Below, in pieces: positions 25,269-35,800 of a stretch of DNA of 64,000 nt. Within the stretch, counting starts at the first letter, position 1. Every line of letters starts with the position of its first letter. Under the pieces are notes generated by a model, which worked only from the letters and a program-made list of their open reading frames with translations, was not told the DNA's origin and made no database searches. Origin of the DNA: Spizellomyces sp. 'palustris'. Its lineage: Eukaryota; Chytridiomycota; Chytridiomycetes; Spizellomycetales; Spizellomycetaceae. A program made the position numbers and the translations under genes. The stretch spans positions 457,575 through 521,574 of the forward strand of contig QEAR01000004.1 of assembly GCA_006535965.1 (NCBI GenBank). The letters run 5' to 3'.

Positions 25269-26105
25269 TAGGCAAGGAAATGAGTCACGCAGGGTTAATA
25301 AAACCTAAAATGTCAACATTAATTGATAAACCCAAATGTGGTCTCATTAGGTAAGTCCGAACTGGACAAGCATTCCCACGCGTGTCGGAGCGAGCATAAA
25401 AGCAGGAGGGGTTTCCGTTTCCCCCCCCCTCCTCTCTATCTCTCGCAAAGAATCTCCCTTTGCAATTTCTTTTTCTTTTTGTTTTGATATGGATAGCAAC
25501 AAGACTTCCGTTCCCGTTAACCAACCGAGCCAAAGTCTCAAAAGGTAAGCTTGAGTGTAAAGCTTACCTGGGGAGGAAGTTCAGTAGACGTCTTATCCGA
25601 CGCCTCCGTGTGTGTTGGGACTGACGGCCATTCAAGAGAGCGGCGTTCATGTTGGTGCACATGTTCGTAAAATCTGGTCAGTGCAACGTTGTGTCTGGTC
25701 AGCACTTCTGTTTTCACTGGACAGCCGTGACCTCGACACGGAGACTGCGTACCAGTACTGAGTAGGCTGGCGTATCACTCCACCTGTTGTAACTCCCGAG
25801 TGGGTGTATCTGTGTCACTAGGTCGTCTGGTCTCTGCTGGTTGACCAAGCAGCAGGGTATATTGCGACAGGCCTTCCTTTTTGATACATGGATACCCACA
25901 ACGCATGGCAATGCTTGATGATCTAGCCTGTGGCTGCATCTTGCTGACAAGGGCACAGGTGCCCGAGCGGATATAGGGCGTTCAATTGGGATGCGGGCGT
26001 TCAGATGGCCAGTGTTCGTAAAATTCGGCACTTCGCACCTTGACCCGTATCTGTGAATGAAAAATATGCGGGATAGCAACCACGCCAGTCCATAGGGACG
26101 TCGTC
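25269..26105 (+). repeat. Dispersed repeat, copy A
   Basis: This segment is closely similar to 63241-64000 in the same orientation. By eye, identity is roughly 90% from the hairpin at 25543 to 26105, interrupted by small indels; the left ~270 bp is also alignable but looser. Shared landmarks are the start taggcaa, a cataaaagcagg element, the hairpin, and long identical stretches around 25583-25660. Copy A has a ~95-bp segment (about 25420-25515) absent from copy B. Minus-strand open frames in the two copies are broken at different places, so the repeat is not under coding constraint in that frame. The true ends and any target-site duplication cannot be set because copy B runs off the window. 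No transposase, reverse transcriptase or known terminal repeat was seen. Confidence 0.85.
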
Positions 26106-26602
26106 GCAAAGGCGTCTTTGTGCGGCTGGGTATCTGGCTCTTGCACTCTATATCGACGCAGTGAACTATGCATAAGGATTATGTGAGATTGACTCTATGC
26201 TAACATCTTCCCTTTCAGAACCAAAAGGCCAAAAGAGTGCTTGCGGGGACGTCATCTTAGAAGGAACGAATGAGTCATAATACTCGAATCATCCATCCAA
26301 CTACGCCGCCAAATCAATACTTCGAACCAGACGTTCCATTGCACATCTTTCTCCCATCCGAAGTCAATCAAAGAACGTTTAAAACCATCAGATAATGTCA
26401 ACAACCATCGGAGTCGCGCGAAGAGACTCAACATATCGCAATTTCGAAAGGAATCTCAACAGACTACTGCTTTATGGGTGCGTATGGGGGTAAAATGGGG
26501 TGTAGAAGTCACTGGTGGTGTCAGTTTTATACCCACTCTGGCTATTCTTCTGAGCAATACGTAACTGGCCCTTTTTATCGTAGTTTGGAGAACAATCGAT
26601 AA
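25489..26602 (+). pseudogene. Possible decayed spliced gene overlapping repeat copy A
   Basis: An ATG at 25489 opens a short frame (19 codons to a GTAAGC donor at 25545). A strong fungal-type 3' splice site (tgctaac branch, pyrimidine run, ttcag) ends at 26218. Downstream, a frame starting at ATG 26270 runs 41 codons to TAA (26393-26395) and then stays open in the same frame for 68 more codons to 26602. This looks like an older coding region with an in-frame stop. Copy B of the repeat lacks the ATG region. No homology was recognised. The alternative is that these are chance frames. Confidence 0.28.
25543..25569. other. Perfect 10-bp inverted repeat (hairpin) in repeat copy A
   Basis: AGGTAAGCTT and AAGCTTACCT flank a 7-base loop (gagtgta). 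The left arm contains a consensus 5' splice site (GTAAGC). The same hairpin and loop occur unchanged in copy B at 63431-63457. Confidence 0.9.
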
Positions 26603-26706
26603 TACTTTATAGGATACTAGGTTAAAATATAGATCTGTGTATAATATTAACTTTGATAATCTGCGCACAGCGAAAGCCGCAGGGAATAAACTGCTGATGG
26701 CATGTT

Positions 26707-26716
26707 GTCACGTGAC
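26707..26716. promoter_or_regulatory. Palindromic E-box (GTCACGTGAC) upstream of CK2-beta
   Basis: Perfect 10-bp palindrome with a CACGTG core, ~460 bp before the CK2-beta start. In fungi such sites bind bHLH factors (Cbf1-type); the use here is inferred. Confidence 0.4.
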
Positions 26717-27172
26717 ACCTTAAAGCCGGTTCTGTATATGAAAACCGGTTGAATATCGGGTCAAACCACGCTTGGACACCGATTTATTTTGAAAACCTAT
26801 TGAACCCCCTTGACCTTGACCAAGGCATAAGCTCAGCTTTTGAAAAGCATCTTCCACTTTTTGCTCTTTTCAGAAGGGGGGCACACCTTTGCAAAGGCAG
26901 GTGGGCAGGGACGTGCGCTTTGTCCATTCCTTGCCTTCTTGCTAAAACGGCATTTGAGGTAAATAGACCTGACTGCGTTTGAGGTATCGGCTTGCGAGGA
27001 GAAAAATAACAGACGGCCGCCTTGTTTCACGCACCAGCACTACAATTGCCGAGCCATAACCCGAGACCAGCCATAGCGAATGGAGGCAAGTTTGTGCTAA
27101 CCCTATTGGTTGAGAATTATATTGAATCTGCGGACATGGGCTGATTCGACGTTTCTGCACCGACAGGATCAA

Positions 27173-27844
27173 ATGTCCGCGGGCTCTTCTGAATCAGCAG
27201 AGTCCACTGCGTACTGGATAGAATGGTTTCAGGCGCTGAAAGGAAATGAATTCTACTGTGATGTTGATGAAGATTATATCCTCGACCGATTCAACTTGAC
27301 CGGTTTAAACACGGAGGTACAGCACTACGCACTAGCGTTCGATATGATCACCGATGCACTAGAAGAGGACTTGGAGGACGATATGCGGGCGGAAGTGGAA
27401 AAGTCGGCGCGACATCTTTATGGCCTCATTCATGCTCGGTTTATCCTCACCGCCCGCGGACTCACAAAGATGCAGGAAAAGTTTCGCCATGCAGAGTTTG
27501 GTCGGTGCCCACGAGTTCTGTGTGATAACCAGCCAGTGCTCCCTGTTGGGCTATGGGATGTGGCTGGAGTGAAGTGTGTCAAGCTTTATTGTCCGCGCTG
27601 TGAGGATGTCTACAACCCGATATCGAGACGCCATCTTGCGATCGATGGTGCACATTTTGGTACAACTTTCCCTCACCTACTGCTACAAGCATACCCAAAT
27701 CTGATGCCTGCTAAGACTCCGAAGCGATACGTTCCGAAAATTTTTGGATTCAAGGTCCATCACATAGCTACTGAACATAGGAAGCAAGACCAGCTGAAGG
27801 AGCAAATGCAGCAACGTCTTCATCAAGCGCAGGTCAACGATTGA
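27173..27844 (+). CDS. Casein kinase II regulatory (beta) subunit
   Basis: Intronless in the coding region, 223 aa. Diagnostic features run in order: WIEWFQALKGNEFYCDVDED at the N-terminus, the acidic loop EEDLEDD, ARFILTARGL, and a zinc finger with CPRVLC followed by LYCPRC, then DGAHFGTTFPHLLLQ and PKRYVPKIFGFKVH. CK2-beta dimerises through the zinc finger and links the catalytic subunits of CK2 tetramers, acting in nucleus and cytosol. Met at 27173 matches the family start; an in-frame Met 63 bp upstream (27110) would add an atypical extension. No KKxY-type or extra C-terminal insert is seen. This looks like the single-copy housekeeping form. Confidence 0.95.
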   Translation: MSAGSSESAESTAYWIEWFQALKGNEFYCDVDEDYILDRFNLTGLNTEVQHYALAFDMITDALEEDLEDDMRAEVEKSARHLYGLIHARFILTARGLTKMQEKFRHAEFGRCPRVLCDNQPVLPVGLWDVAGVKCVKLYCPRCEDVYNPISRRHLAIDGAHFGTTFPHLLLQAYPNLMPAKTPKRYVPKIFGFKVHHIATEHRKQDQLKEQMQQRLHQAQVND

Positions 27845-28202
27845 ATTCCCTTTGCCGCGAACGGTGCACGTAGGTGGTTGAGAGCACTCACTGATCAGTG
27901 CACGAGCGAACCGGGCAAATGGAAAAGCGCAGATGAATGTGGATGGGTTTAGCAGGGGATGGTGAGATGTCTTCGTAAGGCAGAGGTCATTGCGTCATTG
28001 AGACTCGCTTAGCTGTAAAGCTTGTCGTGGGCCGAAGGGCTTTTCATCCCGGCATCAGGCTGGATCTGTTCATCATAATCCCGTGTATATATTGACGCGT
28101 ATTAATTAGACTCCAAAATACCGCATATCCATGTTGAAAACTTTTACCGGCCCATGGAATTTAGGTACGGGGTGTGAAATAAACCGATTATATTCTATTA
28201 CG
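27845..28202. other. 3' intergenic stretch between convergent CK2-beta and CFAP210 genes
   Basis: Convergent ends with no other gene; AT-rich toward 28100-28200. Confidence 0.4.
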
Positions 28203-30366
28203 TTACAGTACTATTGCAAAAAGTATACGAACGAGTAAACTGCTAGACATGCACAGCCGGGAGTCTCTCAAGAATTGCGGGCCGTCCTTGTTTGCAATGG
28301 CCCCCAGCTCGTGACGATATGAGTGTCGACGAACTGGCAGGACGGGAATTGGCTGGGCTAGCCGATGGTTGAGGTCTACATACCACAGTTGCACCGCCAG
28401 CAGCAGAACCGCACCGAGATGTTGCTTTTCCCACTACAGACAGAAAGTCTCCCCTACATATCTCATTGGTTCCCGCCACATCCATCGGATGATACTTGTT
28501 ACCGGTCAGCCCCAACCGCTTACCAGTATCTACCCAGTGCTTATCTGCCAGTCGCCACGGTCGCTGGTCTTTGGGCTTACTGGTTTCATCGTGCACATAA
28601 TGTTGTAGACGTGCATTGTCCTGGGCCCATGATTCCGCAGCGAGACTCTTCATATAGGCGTGCAATTTCTCGTCGTCATGCTCATGTACCGCGAGTGTAG
28701 CACGATCGTTTGCAAGCTGCTCTTCGCGATCCTTTGCACGCTGAGCGGTATGAACGGCCTAGCAAAGCAAAAGGCGGTGAGATTTACATACATGGGGCAT
28801 CGATTGATTATCAGAATGTGGCATACTATTTCTCGAAGGTGTACATCTTGAAGTTCTTTCCCTTTTCGCAAGAGTTCCTGCTTCCGTGTTTTTCGCTCCG
28901 AAGCGGCCTGTTCATTGAGTCGGACGTACTCCTTTAGCTCCTCCTGATCCTGTTCTTTTTGAATCTTACGTTGGATTTCTGTTCTTCGGATCTATCAATC
29001 ACTTGCACAGCTCAGTTCACGGACTTCTCATTATGACAGGACTCGCAATTGTTTACCCACATGGCTTTTATACGCGGTGGTCAGCTCATCTGCTTGTCGA
29101 CGTTTCTTTTCGGCGGCTTCTTTTTCTTGGCGTTTGACTTTCTCCTCTCGGTCTCGCATAGCTTTGGCCACTGCCACATCAATCTTTGCGTCGATGAGGG
29201 CATCTTCTTTGGCTGTTTGTTCCCCAATACATTGTCTCATTCTTTGCGATTCGCTGTAATGTGGGGAATAATAGGAGATTGTCATTATATAATTCTGGCA
29301 GGAGCGTGGCAGGAAACCGCTCACTTGAACCAGGTCCTTTCGCGCTCTTTCTTCTTTATGTTTTGCTGTCTTTTCCGATCAGCCCATTCATCTGCCTTGC
29401 GAGATTCTTCTGTATCTAATTCTCGATCTGCTGCGTTTCGAGTAGTGAGCTCCTCTTTCATATTAAGGAGTTCTTGACGCAAAATTGCTCGTTGGGACCG
29501 TTGTTTTACAGCCGCCTCTTTTTGCTTCTGTCTGAATTCTTCGTCAAGGCTACTCAGAGTCTCTGCTTCTCGCCGGCATGCCTAAGGCAACGATCAAACT
29601 GAGGAAACCATGTCCATGAAATATCAGTAGACGAAATTTACCTCCGTTTCTGCAGCTTCGCGCGCTTGCTTTTGTCTCAGTTGATCAAGCAGATCCTGCT
29701 GTGCTTGCAATGCACGTCGTCGAACTTCTAGTTGCAAGTGCAGTTCAGCCTGTCTCGCAGCAACTGCTTTCGGTTCTTCTTCGCGCGCGGATTCCAAATC
29801 CCGTTTCTTTTCGTGCTCCGCCCGCTCCTTCTTGAGTGCGACCTGCATATCTCTTTCCTAACACCAGCCATGGTCAGCAATTAAGATTTGCCCATATTCT
29901 ATTCGTTGAGGTGTACCTTCAAGGCCTCAAAAAGCACCACTTTACTATGAAAGTTCTTCACCATATCTGTTTGGTAATACTGCAATTGCTTGGCTCGGTC
30001 AATGGCAGCTTTCCTCCTCTCAGCTTCCTCTGCGGCATACTCCTGGTCCACCCGTACACGCTCCGCTTCTTCGGTTGCCAACCTATCTGAACGGGCTTGA
30101 AGTCTCTTTCGACGCTGGCCTGCAATGGTATTGTCCCACCGTGATATGCGGGCCTTGGAGAGACGGTATCGTTCCTCACGCTAGAGAACCCCGTGAGCAA
30201 CGTCATTGGCAATAATGATTGCAGGGCAGAATGCATATACGATCAATAGTCTTGCTTTACTCACATCTTCTTTTTGCATCTGACGGATTCGTTCTTCTAC
30301 CCCTACCCCTTCAAGCTTCTGCTGTAGGCGCTTCAAGTCTAAGGCACTAACAACAACTGGTTCCAT
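28203..30366 (-). CDS. Cilia/flagella-associated protein CFAP210 (CCDC173)-like
   Basis: Eight exons (28203-28375, 28524-28758, 28845-28991, 29061-29253, 29325-29581, 29642-29857, 29917-30180, 30265-30366) give 528 aa, near the animal length. The protein is almost wholly charged coiled coil (Glu/Arg/Lys/Gln-rich). The N-terminal region carries the family signature ISRWDNTIAGQRRKRLQAR, then KAAIDRAKQLQYYQTDMVKN, FHSKVVLFEALKERDMQV. A short Trp/Pro/His C-terminal part follows (RPWRLADKHWVDTG). In animals and Chlamydomonas CFAP210 is a microtubule inner protein of axonemal doublets. Its presence implies a motile flagellum, so a zoosporic fungus. The start at 30366 is the first in-frame ATG. The last intron (148 bp) is longer than its neighbours. 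Confidence 0.85.
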
Positions 30367-30730
30367 TCTGGATGATAACCCCAAACTTGTCAAAATTTTG
30401 GGCAATTGCGAGATCGTTTTACCATATAATCACCTTTTCCTCGATCGGGCATCGGTTGCATTGGCATTATCCTGGAAGGGTTGTGAAAAATCACCCGCTA
30501 AAGAAGCAGGAAATTTGATGGAGTACCCGAGACGCCATCGGAAACAACGTCATAATAAAAACAAAAAACATGTAAGATGAGAAATATTGGAAATATTGCA
30601 GCACGATACCAACGATAATATCCAAGATGTGGTCCTATATTCTGCGAAAGAATTCCAACGGTAGTCATAGCTATTTAACGCTAAAGAAAACGAGTGAATT
30701 GGGTGGAGAAGTATAGACAATTTCAGATTG

Positions 30731-31248
30731 CTAGTTCGGTGCTCGGGGAATTTCTTGCAATCTCCGCAATACGTAAGAGACGCGTTCGGACATTCCACTT
30801 AACGCAGAGGTGTCCAGCTGCACACACTGCACAGGAAGGGCCATGACCACAAGCACTGCGAGCAGGAAACGAGTGACCTCGCAAGTGGTCAGTAGAGGAA
30901 GATCGCGTTCAAAAACAACCACAGAGAGCGATCGCCGCTTCGTTAGCGATGGCACCTACGATCAGAGCGGAATACGCAAAATGGCTCAACGTGTTGTAAT
31001 GAGCGTTCCGGAGGTAGTAGGACGTTAGGGCAATGTAGGCTTTACCGACGCTGACAGTCATGTCTAGCCGCTGGTTCGACGGCCTTCAGGAACTGCCCCA
31101 ATACATACAATATACCCATCATGGTGGGGGCACAGGGAACACCAGGTTTTGCGACCTCACACTTCCTGTTCACATGCGGTGGGAGATGCGGTAGCAGTAG
31201 ACACCACTGGAGCATTCTCGCAAAATTGGCCATGTAGGTATTGGTCAC
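30731..31248 (-). CDS. Small predicted membrane protein, unassigned
   Basis: A three-exon model (30731-30877, 30960-31050, 31109-31248) closes in phase to 125 aa, with good splice signals (GTATGT and GTAGGT donors, a CTGAC branch before the second acceptor). Two hydrophobic segments are evident, FAYSALI joined to VTRFLLAVLVVMALPV being the stronger. The last ~25 residues (LSGMSERVSYVLRRLQEI) look amphipathic. An N-terminal Cys/Pro-rich part (HLPPHVNRKCEV, GVPCAPTMMG) precedes the helices. I do not recognise a family. The next ATG (residue 6, Met-Ala-Asn) may be the true start. Support is limited to splice phase and codon quality. Confidence 0.42.
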
Positions 31249-31315
31249 GTCCGAGATTTAAAAGGATTGACGAATAATGGACAATTGATGTTCTGATGGT
31301 TTAGATCCTAAACGC

Positions 31316-31854
31316 ATGGTCGACGAGATGACGCAAACTGCGCAATTACTGTCACGGTTGTCACCAGATGAGAGGAACAAGATGCGATCCCAGCGTGTGG
31401 GATTCTTTGTTCCACTGGCGACGGACATGAATCAGGAGGAAGCAAATGAACTATCTGATACACATATAACTTCGAATAGATGGGAAATGCCTCTGGTGGG
31501 CTGGGGACAGGACAGCGAGTCTTCTCGGCATAACCAGCTATCAAAAGATAAGACTACGGTGCCAGACGAGTCCGTATTGGCAACTACGACAACGGGAGCC
31601 GCTGTGCAACCACGACAAGGTGAGTATCCAAACTCGTTTGATAGGAATACGCATTGATTTGACATATCACAGTTCTTCCGCAACATTTCGCAACATTCGC
31701 GGTTTCCGCGCCGGGTGCGTCAAACAAGCCACCTCCTACTCTCCTGGAAATTGCCAGCAACTTTTTAAGGAGCGACATCACTCATTGTTTGGACTTGAGG
31801 GCGCTGGAAGTTGAGAGTGACGGGGACGACGATATGGTTGAGGCCATACGATGA
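31316..31854 (+). CDS. Hypothetical protein, two exons
   Basis: Exons 31316-31619 and 31673-31854 join in phase (53-bp intron, GTGAGT..ACAG) to 161 aa. The sequence is soluble and acidic. The N-terminal part (LSRLSPDERNKMRSQRVGFF) and the C-terminal helix (PTLLEIASNFLRSDITHCL) look structured, with a Ser/Thr-rich linker between. The end is acidic (ESDGDDDMVEAIR). No family recognised. Its stop lies only 98 bp before the thioredoxin start on the same strand, leaving very little promoter space for thioredoxin. Confidence 0.5.
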
Positions 31855-31952
31855 CAAAGTCAAAATAGTTGCTATGGTAACAATATGGCATTAGCAATTG
31901 CAACTCGTCATAGACCCATTGCCTGTGTGTATCTTGTACCAAATCAATCGAA

Positions 31953-32700
31953 ATGCTTCGTACAGCTGCTGCACGTACTGCCAGAGTCCGGATATCGCGC
32001 TCCTTTGTGTCCGCGGCCACCTACACTACCGGTAAATGTCCAAACTGCCTACCATTTTCTGCGCATGCACTGATCTGCGTCCTCTGATTGTGCAGCTACC
32101 CGTGCCAAAGTACCTTTCCCGCATGTGTCTCAAATTGCCATAACGCCCTCCAGACTTTCAGTAGCTACTCCAATACGGTCGTTTAGCTCAACATTGAGAG
32201 CACTTGCCCCCAGCTTGGGTTCTGAAGTCTCGGCTGGTGATGCTGATTTCGAAGCGATATTAGCGGAAGCAGGAGACACACCCGTGGTGGTGGACTTCTA
32301 TGCAAAGTAAGTAGTTTTTCCTTTTAACGGCGTAAATACAGGGATGTTGCTGTACGGCGCATTGGCGCGATTATTGATTAATTTTGTGTGGTGGTCCCTT
32401 CCAGTTGGTGTGGGCCCTGTCGAGTATTGGCCCCTATCCTGAAAAAGGCGGTCGAAGAGAATAAGAAAACGTTTTTAGTGAAGGTGGACGTAGACAAGGC
32501 GGAGGAAATTGCTGCTAAATATCAGGTGGTAGCTTCTGGTGATGACTTGGTCTGCAGATCACTGATTATTCACATTCGTGCAGATCATGTCTCTTCCGAC
32601 TGTGTTGGTCTTCCAGAACAAGAAGGTGAAAGATTCCTTTATTGGGAGTCGAGATGAAGCTGCTGTTAAGAAATTTATTGAGAAAGCCACGCAGGAGTAG
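31953..32700 (+). CDS. Mitochondrial thioredoxin
   Basis: Four exons (31953-32031, 32096-32306, 32405-32525, 32584-32700) give 175 aa. The first ~65 residues are Arg/Ser/Ala-rich without acidic residues (MLRTAAARTARVRISRS), a mitochondrial presequence. The thioredoxin fold follows with VVVDFYANWCGPCR (active-site Cys-Gly-Pro-Cys), KVDVDKAEEIAAKYQ, the cis-Pro motif SLPTVLVF and GSRDEAAVKKFIEKA. It reduces disulphides, regenerated by thioredoxin reductase, here predicted in the matrix. The splice between residues Ala-Asn and Trp of the active site is the usual AA|GT..AG|T type. Confidence 0.94.
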
Positions 32701-32809
32701 ACTGCTTTACATTAAGCCGATTGCGGGGACAGAGGGGTTCACGTCTTGCACTTTACAATGATTGCTGCCCAATTGATACATTACAAAGCTTGCACATTTA
32801 CAATTAATC

Positions 32810-35800
32810 TCATGAGATGTCCAGCACCCCACGCCAACTACCACCGCATATGCAACAATTTCGAAATGCGCCTCGCCATACTACTGGGCCCTTCGCCAGA
32901 ATGCCAATTTCAGACATCAGCGTATCCACTCCTCGAAAATGTTCTGATTCAATAGAGTCAGTACCCGATGTATTTCCAGGCGAGAATTGCAGGCAGCGTA
33001 TGCACTGCCTTACAGTATCCGCCCGAGATAGCCGGGCCTTAGTTACGACATCGATATGGGAGCGGATGGCGTCCACCTTTTTACGCTTGGCAGGAGGCAT
33101 GACATCAAGTCGCCCGGAAATCTCTTCAAGGACGGAGTTGTTTGTCCTGTCGCTCGTATATTTCTCTGCGAAGGGGGTCCCCCAGATGTCATCCATTATC
33201 GTATCCAGAGGCCACACCTGAGACTTTGCCGCTTTGAATAGGGTTGTAATAGATGGCCCCAGTCGCATAGCAAGAAGATCATCAGGGCTTGAGCTCAAGA
33301 CGGGATCAATCAGAGGGGTGTCTGGAGGGAAGATATCGCATATTCTTGTCTCGAATGCCGTTCTCACCGCCGAAAGACTACTAGTATATGCCTCATCTAC
33401 TGTCCCTTGAACGAGCATGTTTTGCTCCATTATCAGTCGCCGGGTTTCATCAATGCTCTGCTCTTGCAGCTTTTCACTAACTTCCTTGCCTATGTCAGCA
33501 AGGAAGCCAGCGAAGGGCACAAACTTCACCCGACTGCGCCTAAATAGGAGAGCCAATTCAATCAAGAACCCCTGTAGCTCTGCGTTGTTCTTCCACATTG
33601 ATCTGCGGAGGTGAATGTTGTACTCCAGATAGATCATAATGAAAAGTATCGACAAAATGGTTCGCCGCATGCCAGTGTGGAAGAGGAAGGGTAGCACACT
33701 TGGGTAGCGGTGAAGTGGACGCCCTTCACCCGCTGTCCCCAAAGGTTTCTGTTCCATGTTCAACAAACAATACACCTGACGCAGAAGGGTTGTACAGAAA
33801 TCCGATAGCCACAGGGCAAACGCCACAAGAGGTTGGAGGCATTCTGCGGTGGGATGCGTGGACGGACGGTATGAGATGAAGTAAGTTGATCAACGTTTAC
33901 CCAGTTTCCATACCTTTTCGGACGATCATGGCAGCTTGAAGTTTGCCGGCTCGTTCCAAGTCTTGAACATCCGACTTCTGGAGTAAGTTTGCTGTGAATG
34001 GCAAGCATCAATATCGCGGAGGAACAAATCTTCGTCATCTTAGTCGAAGAATCCTTACCTATGACCTCCCATGCAGCTTCCGGCTGCTCAAAAGCTGAAT
34101 AGCACTGGGCCAATACACTTTGTAGCTGGATCCAAACTTGAGTGTTGGCGTATAGCTGCTCATGACTAGGTATTATCCTTTCCGACCAGAATGAAGGATG
34201 TTGCATACATCATAAGTCAGATATGGCCAAAAGTCGGACAGTTCCACACCACATACCGATACATGGCAAGCTGTAAGCCCACTGGACCATTTTCAACTGA
34301 CAGGGCGGCATTATAGGGAAATGTAGTGGCAGGGGTCCAACCGGACAGTGACATGATTTCGGCGTGCTTGGCATAAACCCGTCGTATAATCTGAGTGGCA
34401 AGATCTTATGGAGCGTTCGGAGCTATGAGAATCAGTACTTTTCAGAACAGAGCTCGACACACACCATTTACTCACCTTTGAGTCCGGTTTCATCGACATA
34501 GGCTCTGGTAGCAAACAGCAGGTCTGTGTATTCAACTCTGTTTGCCAGCGCAATGGAGAGTTTAGTAGATAAGGCATCTACTATCGTATGGCTTTCCAAT
34601 GCTACCATGCAGAGCAGAATTTTCAATCACTTGCGTGCATATGGAGGTAGAAAGCATACGCCTTACCGTCAATATTTTCAATATCATGTTTCATGAGATC
34701 GATGATAATCCCTCCTTCAGTATCATCGTTAGCAACAAGAATCTCTACGCTGTTCGGAGACACAGCAAAATCCATGATGGGCATACTCCACCCCTTTCGC
34801 TTGGTAGAACCCCCAGACGCGCTGTAATTTCCGCAGATTGAAGACATCTTCGGGTAACCCGCGTGAGCTGGCTCTGTGCTAGAACTATGGACTTCCAATA
34901 TCCCGTCTCCTTTGGTTAGATAGGATGCCGGGCTGTTCGCATTGGCTCCTGAATCCTCATCCAGTCCTGTTGCAATTGCTGTCTCACGTTCTGCTGCTTG
35001 TTGAATAGCCGGCTCCGAAAGATTCTCTGTTGCTGAGTCTTTGTACGGCGAAAATGTGAACCGACCGAGATCGGTCTTCAATAAGTTGTTACCATCTCGC
35101 ATCTCACACTTGCCACTAGAGTATCCTAACAGAATAACCGGGGAGAAATCGCTTGTTCCCCTCTCCGATCGTCTCATAACTTCTAGAGCAGAGACAAAAT
35201 CTCCAGGGACATGATAGCTCGCGGAGATGGTCCAACTCTATGAAAATATGTCACATAAACATCAAGCCAAAACAAGATTGTCTCCTCATTGATGCCCGAG
35301 AGAATCGCTCACCTGGTTGGAGTCATTGCTTGGATTCTCGTCCGACATAGATGTCCACTCGCAAATATAGACCGAACTCCGTCCAGAGTCGTCATCACTT
35401 GGAGCTGTGTTGCGATCCGCAAGCCCCCCGGCGTCCGGCACTCTGTTGCTGACAACAAAGATGACCCTTGATTGCCCCAGTATTCGCAGGTGGCTCAGTG
35501 CTTCGTCAGATATCATTGCTGCGGCGTGTTCGCCTTGCTCTCGTCGCAAAATTCGCTTGCCAGTGCAGTGGATGGCTTATGCAGGTATTACAATATCAGC
35601 ACAGTGCTTTACGGGTTGCATCAGTTCGCAGCGCAGAAACTTACCAAGTGATGAAAAGTTCACTTGGAAGTCATAGAGACCTACACCAGAATCGAGTACC
35701 TCCGGGCAGTAGATTGCGGCCGTGAAGCTATTTGCTGATATGGCATGTCAATGATTCTGTCACTATTTGAACAATTATGCTCTTTTCCTTACCCTTGCGC

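Noticed and set aside
25714-26109. 131-codon minus-strand ORF in repeat copy A (and relatives in copy B)
   Set aside because: Copy B breaks the frame by several indels at different sites, so it is not a conserved coding sequence.
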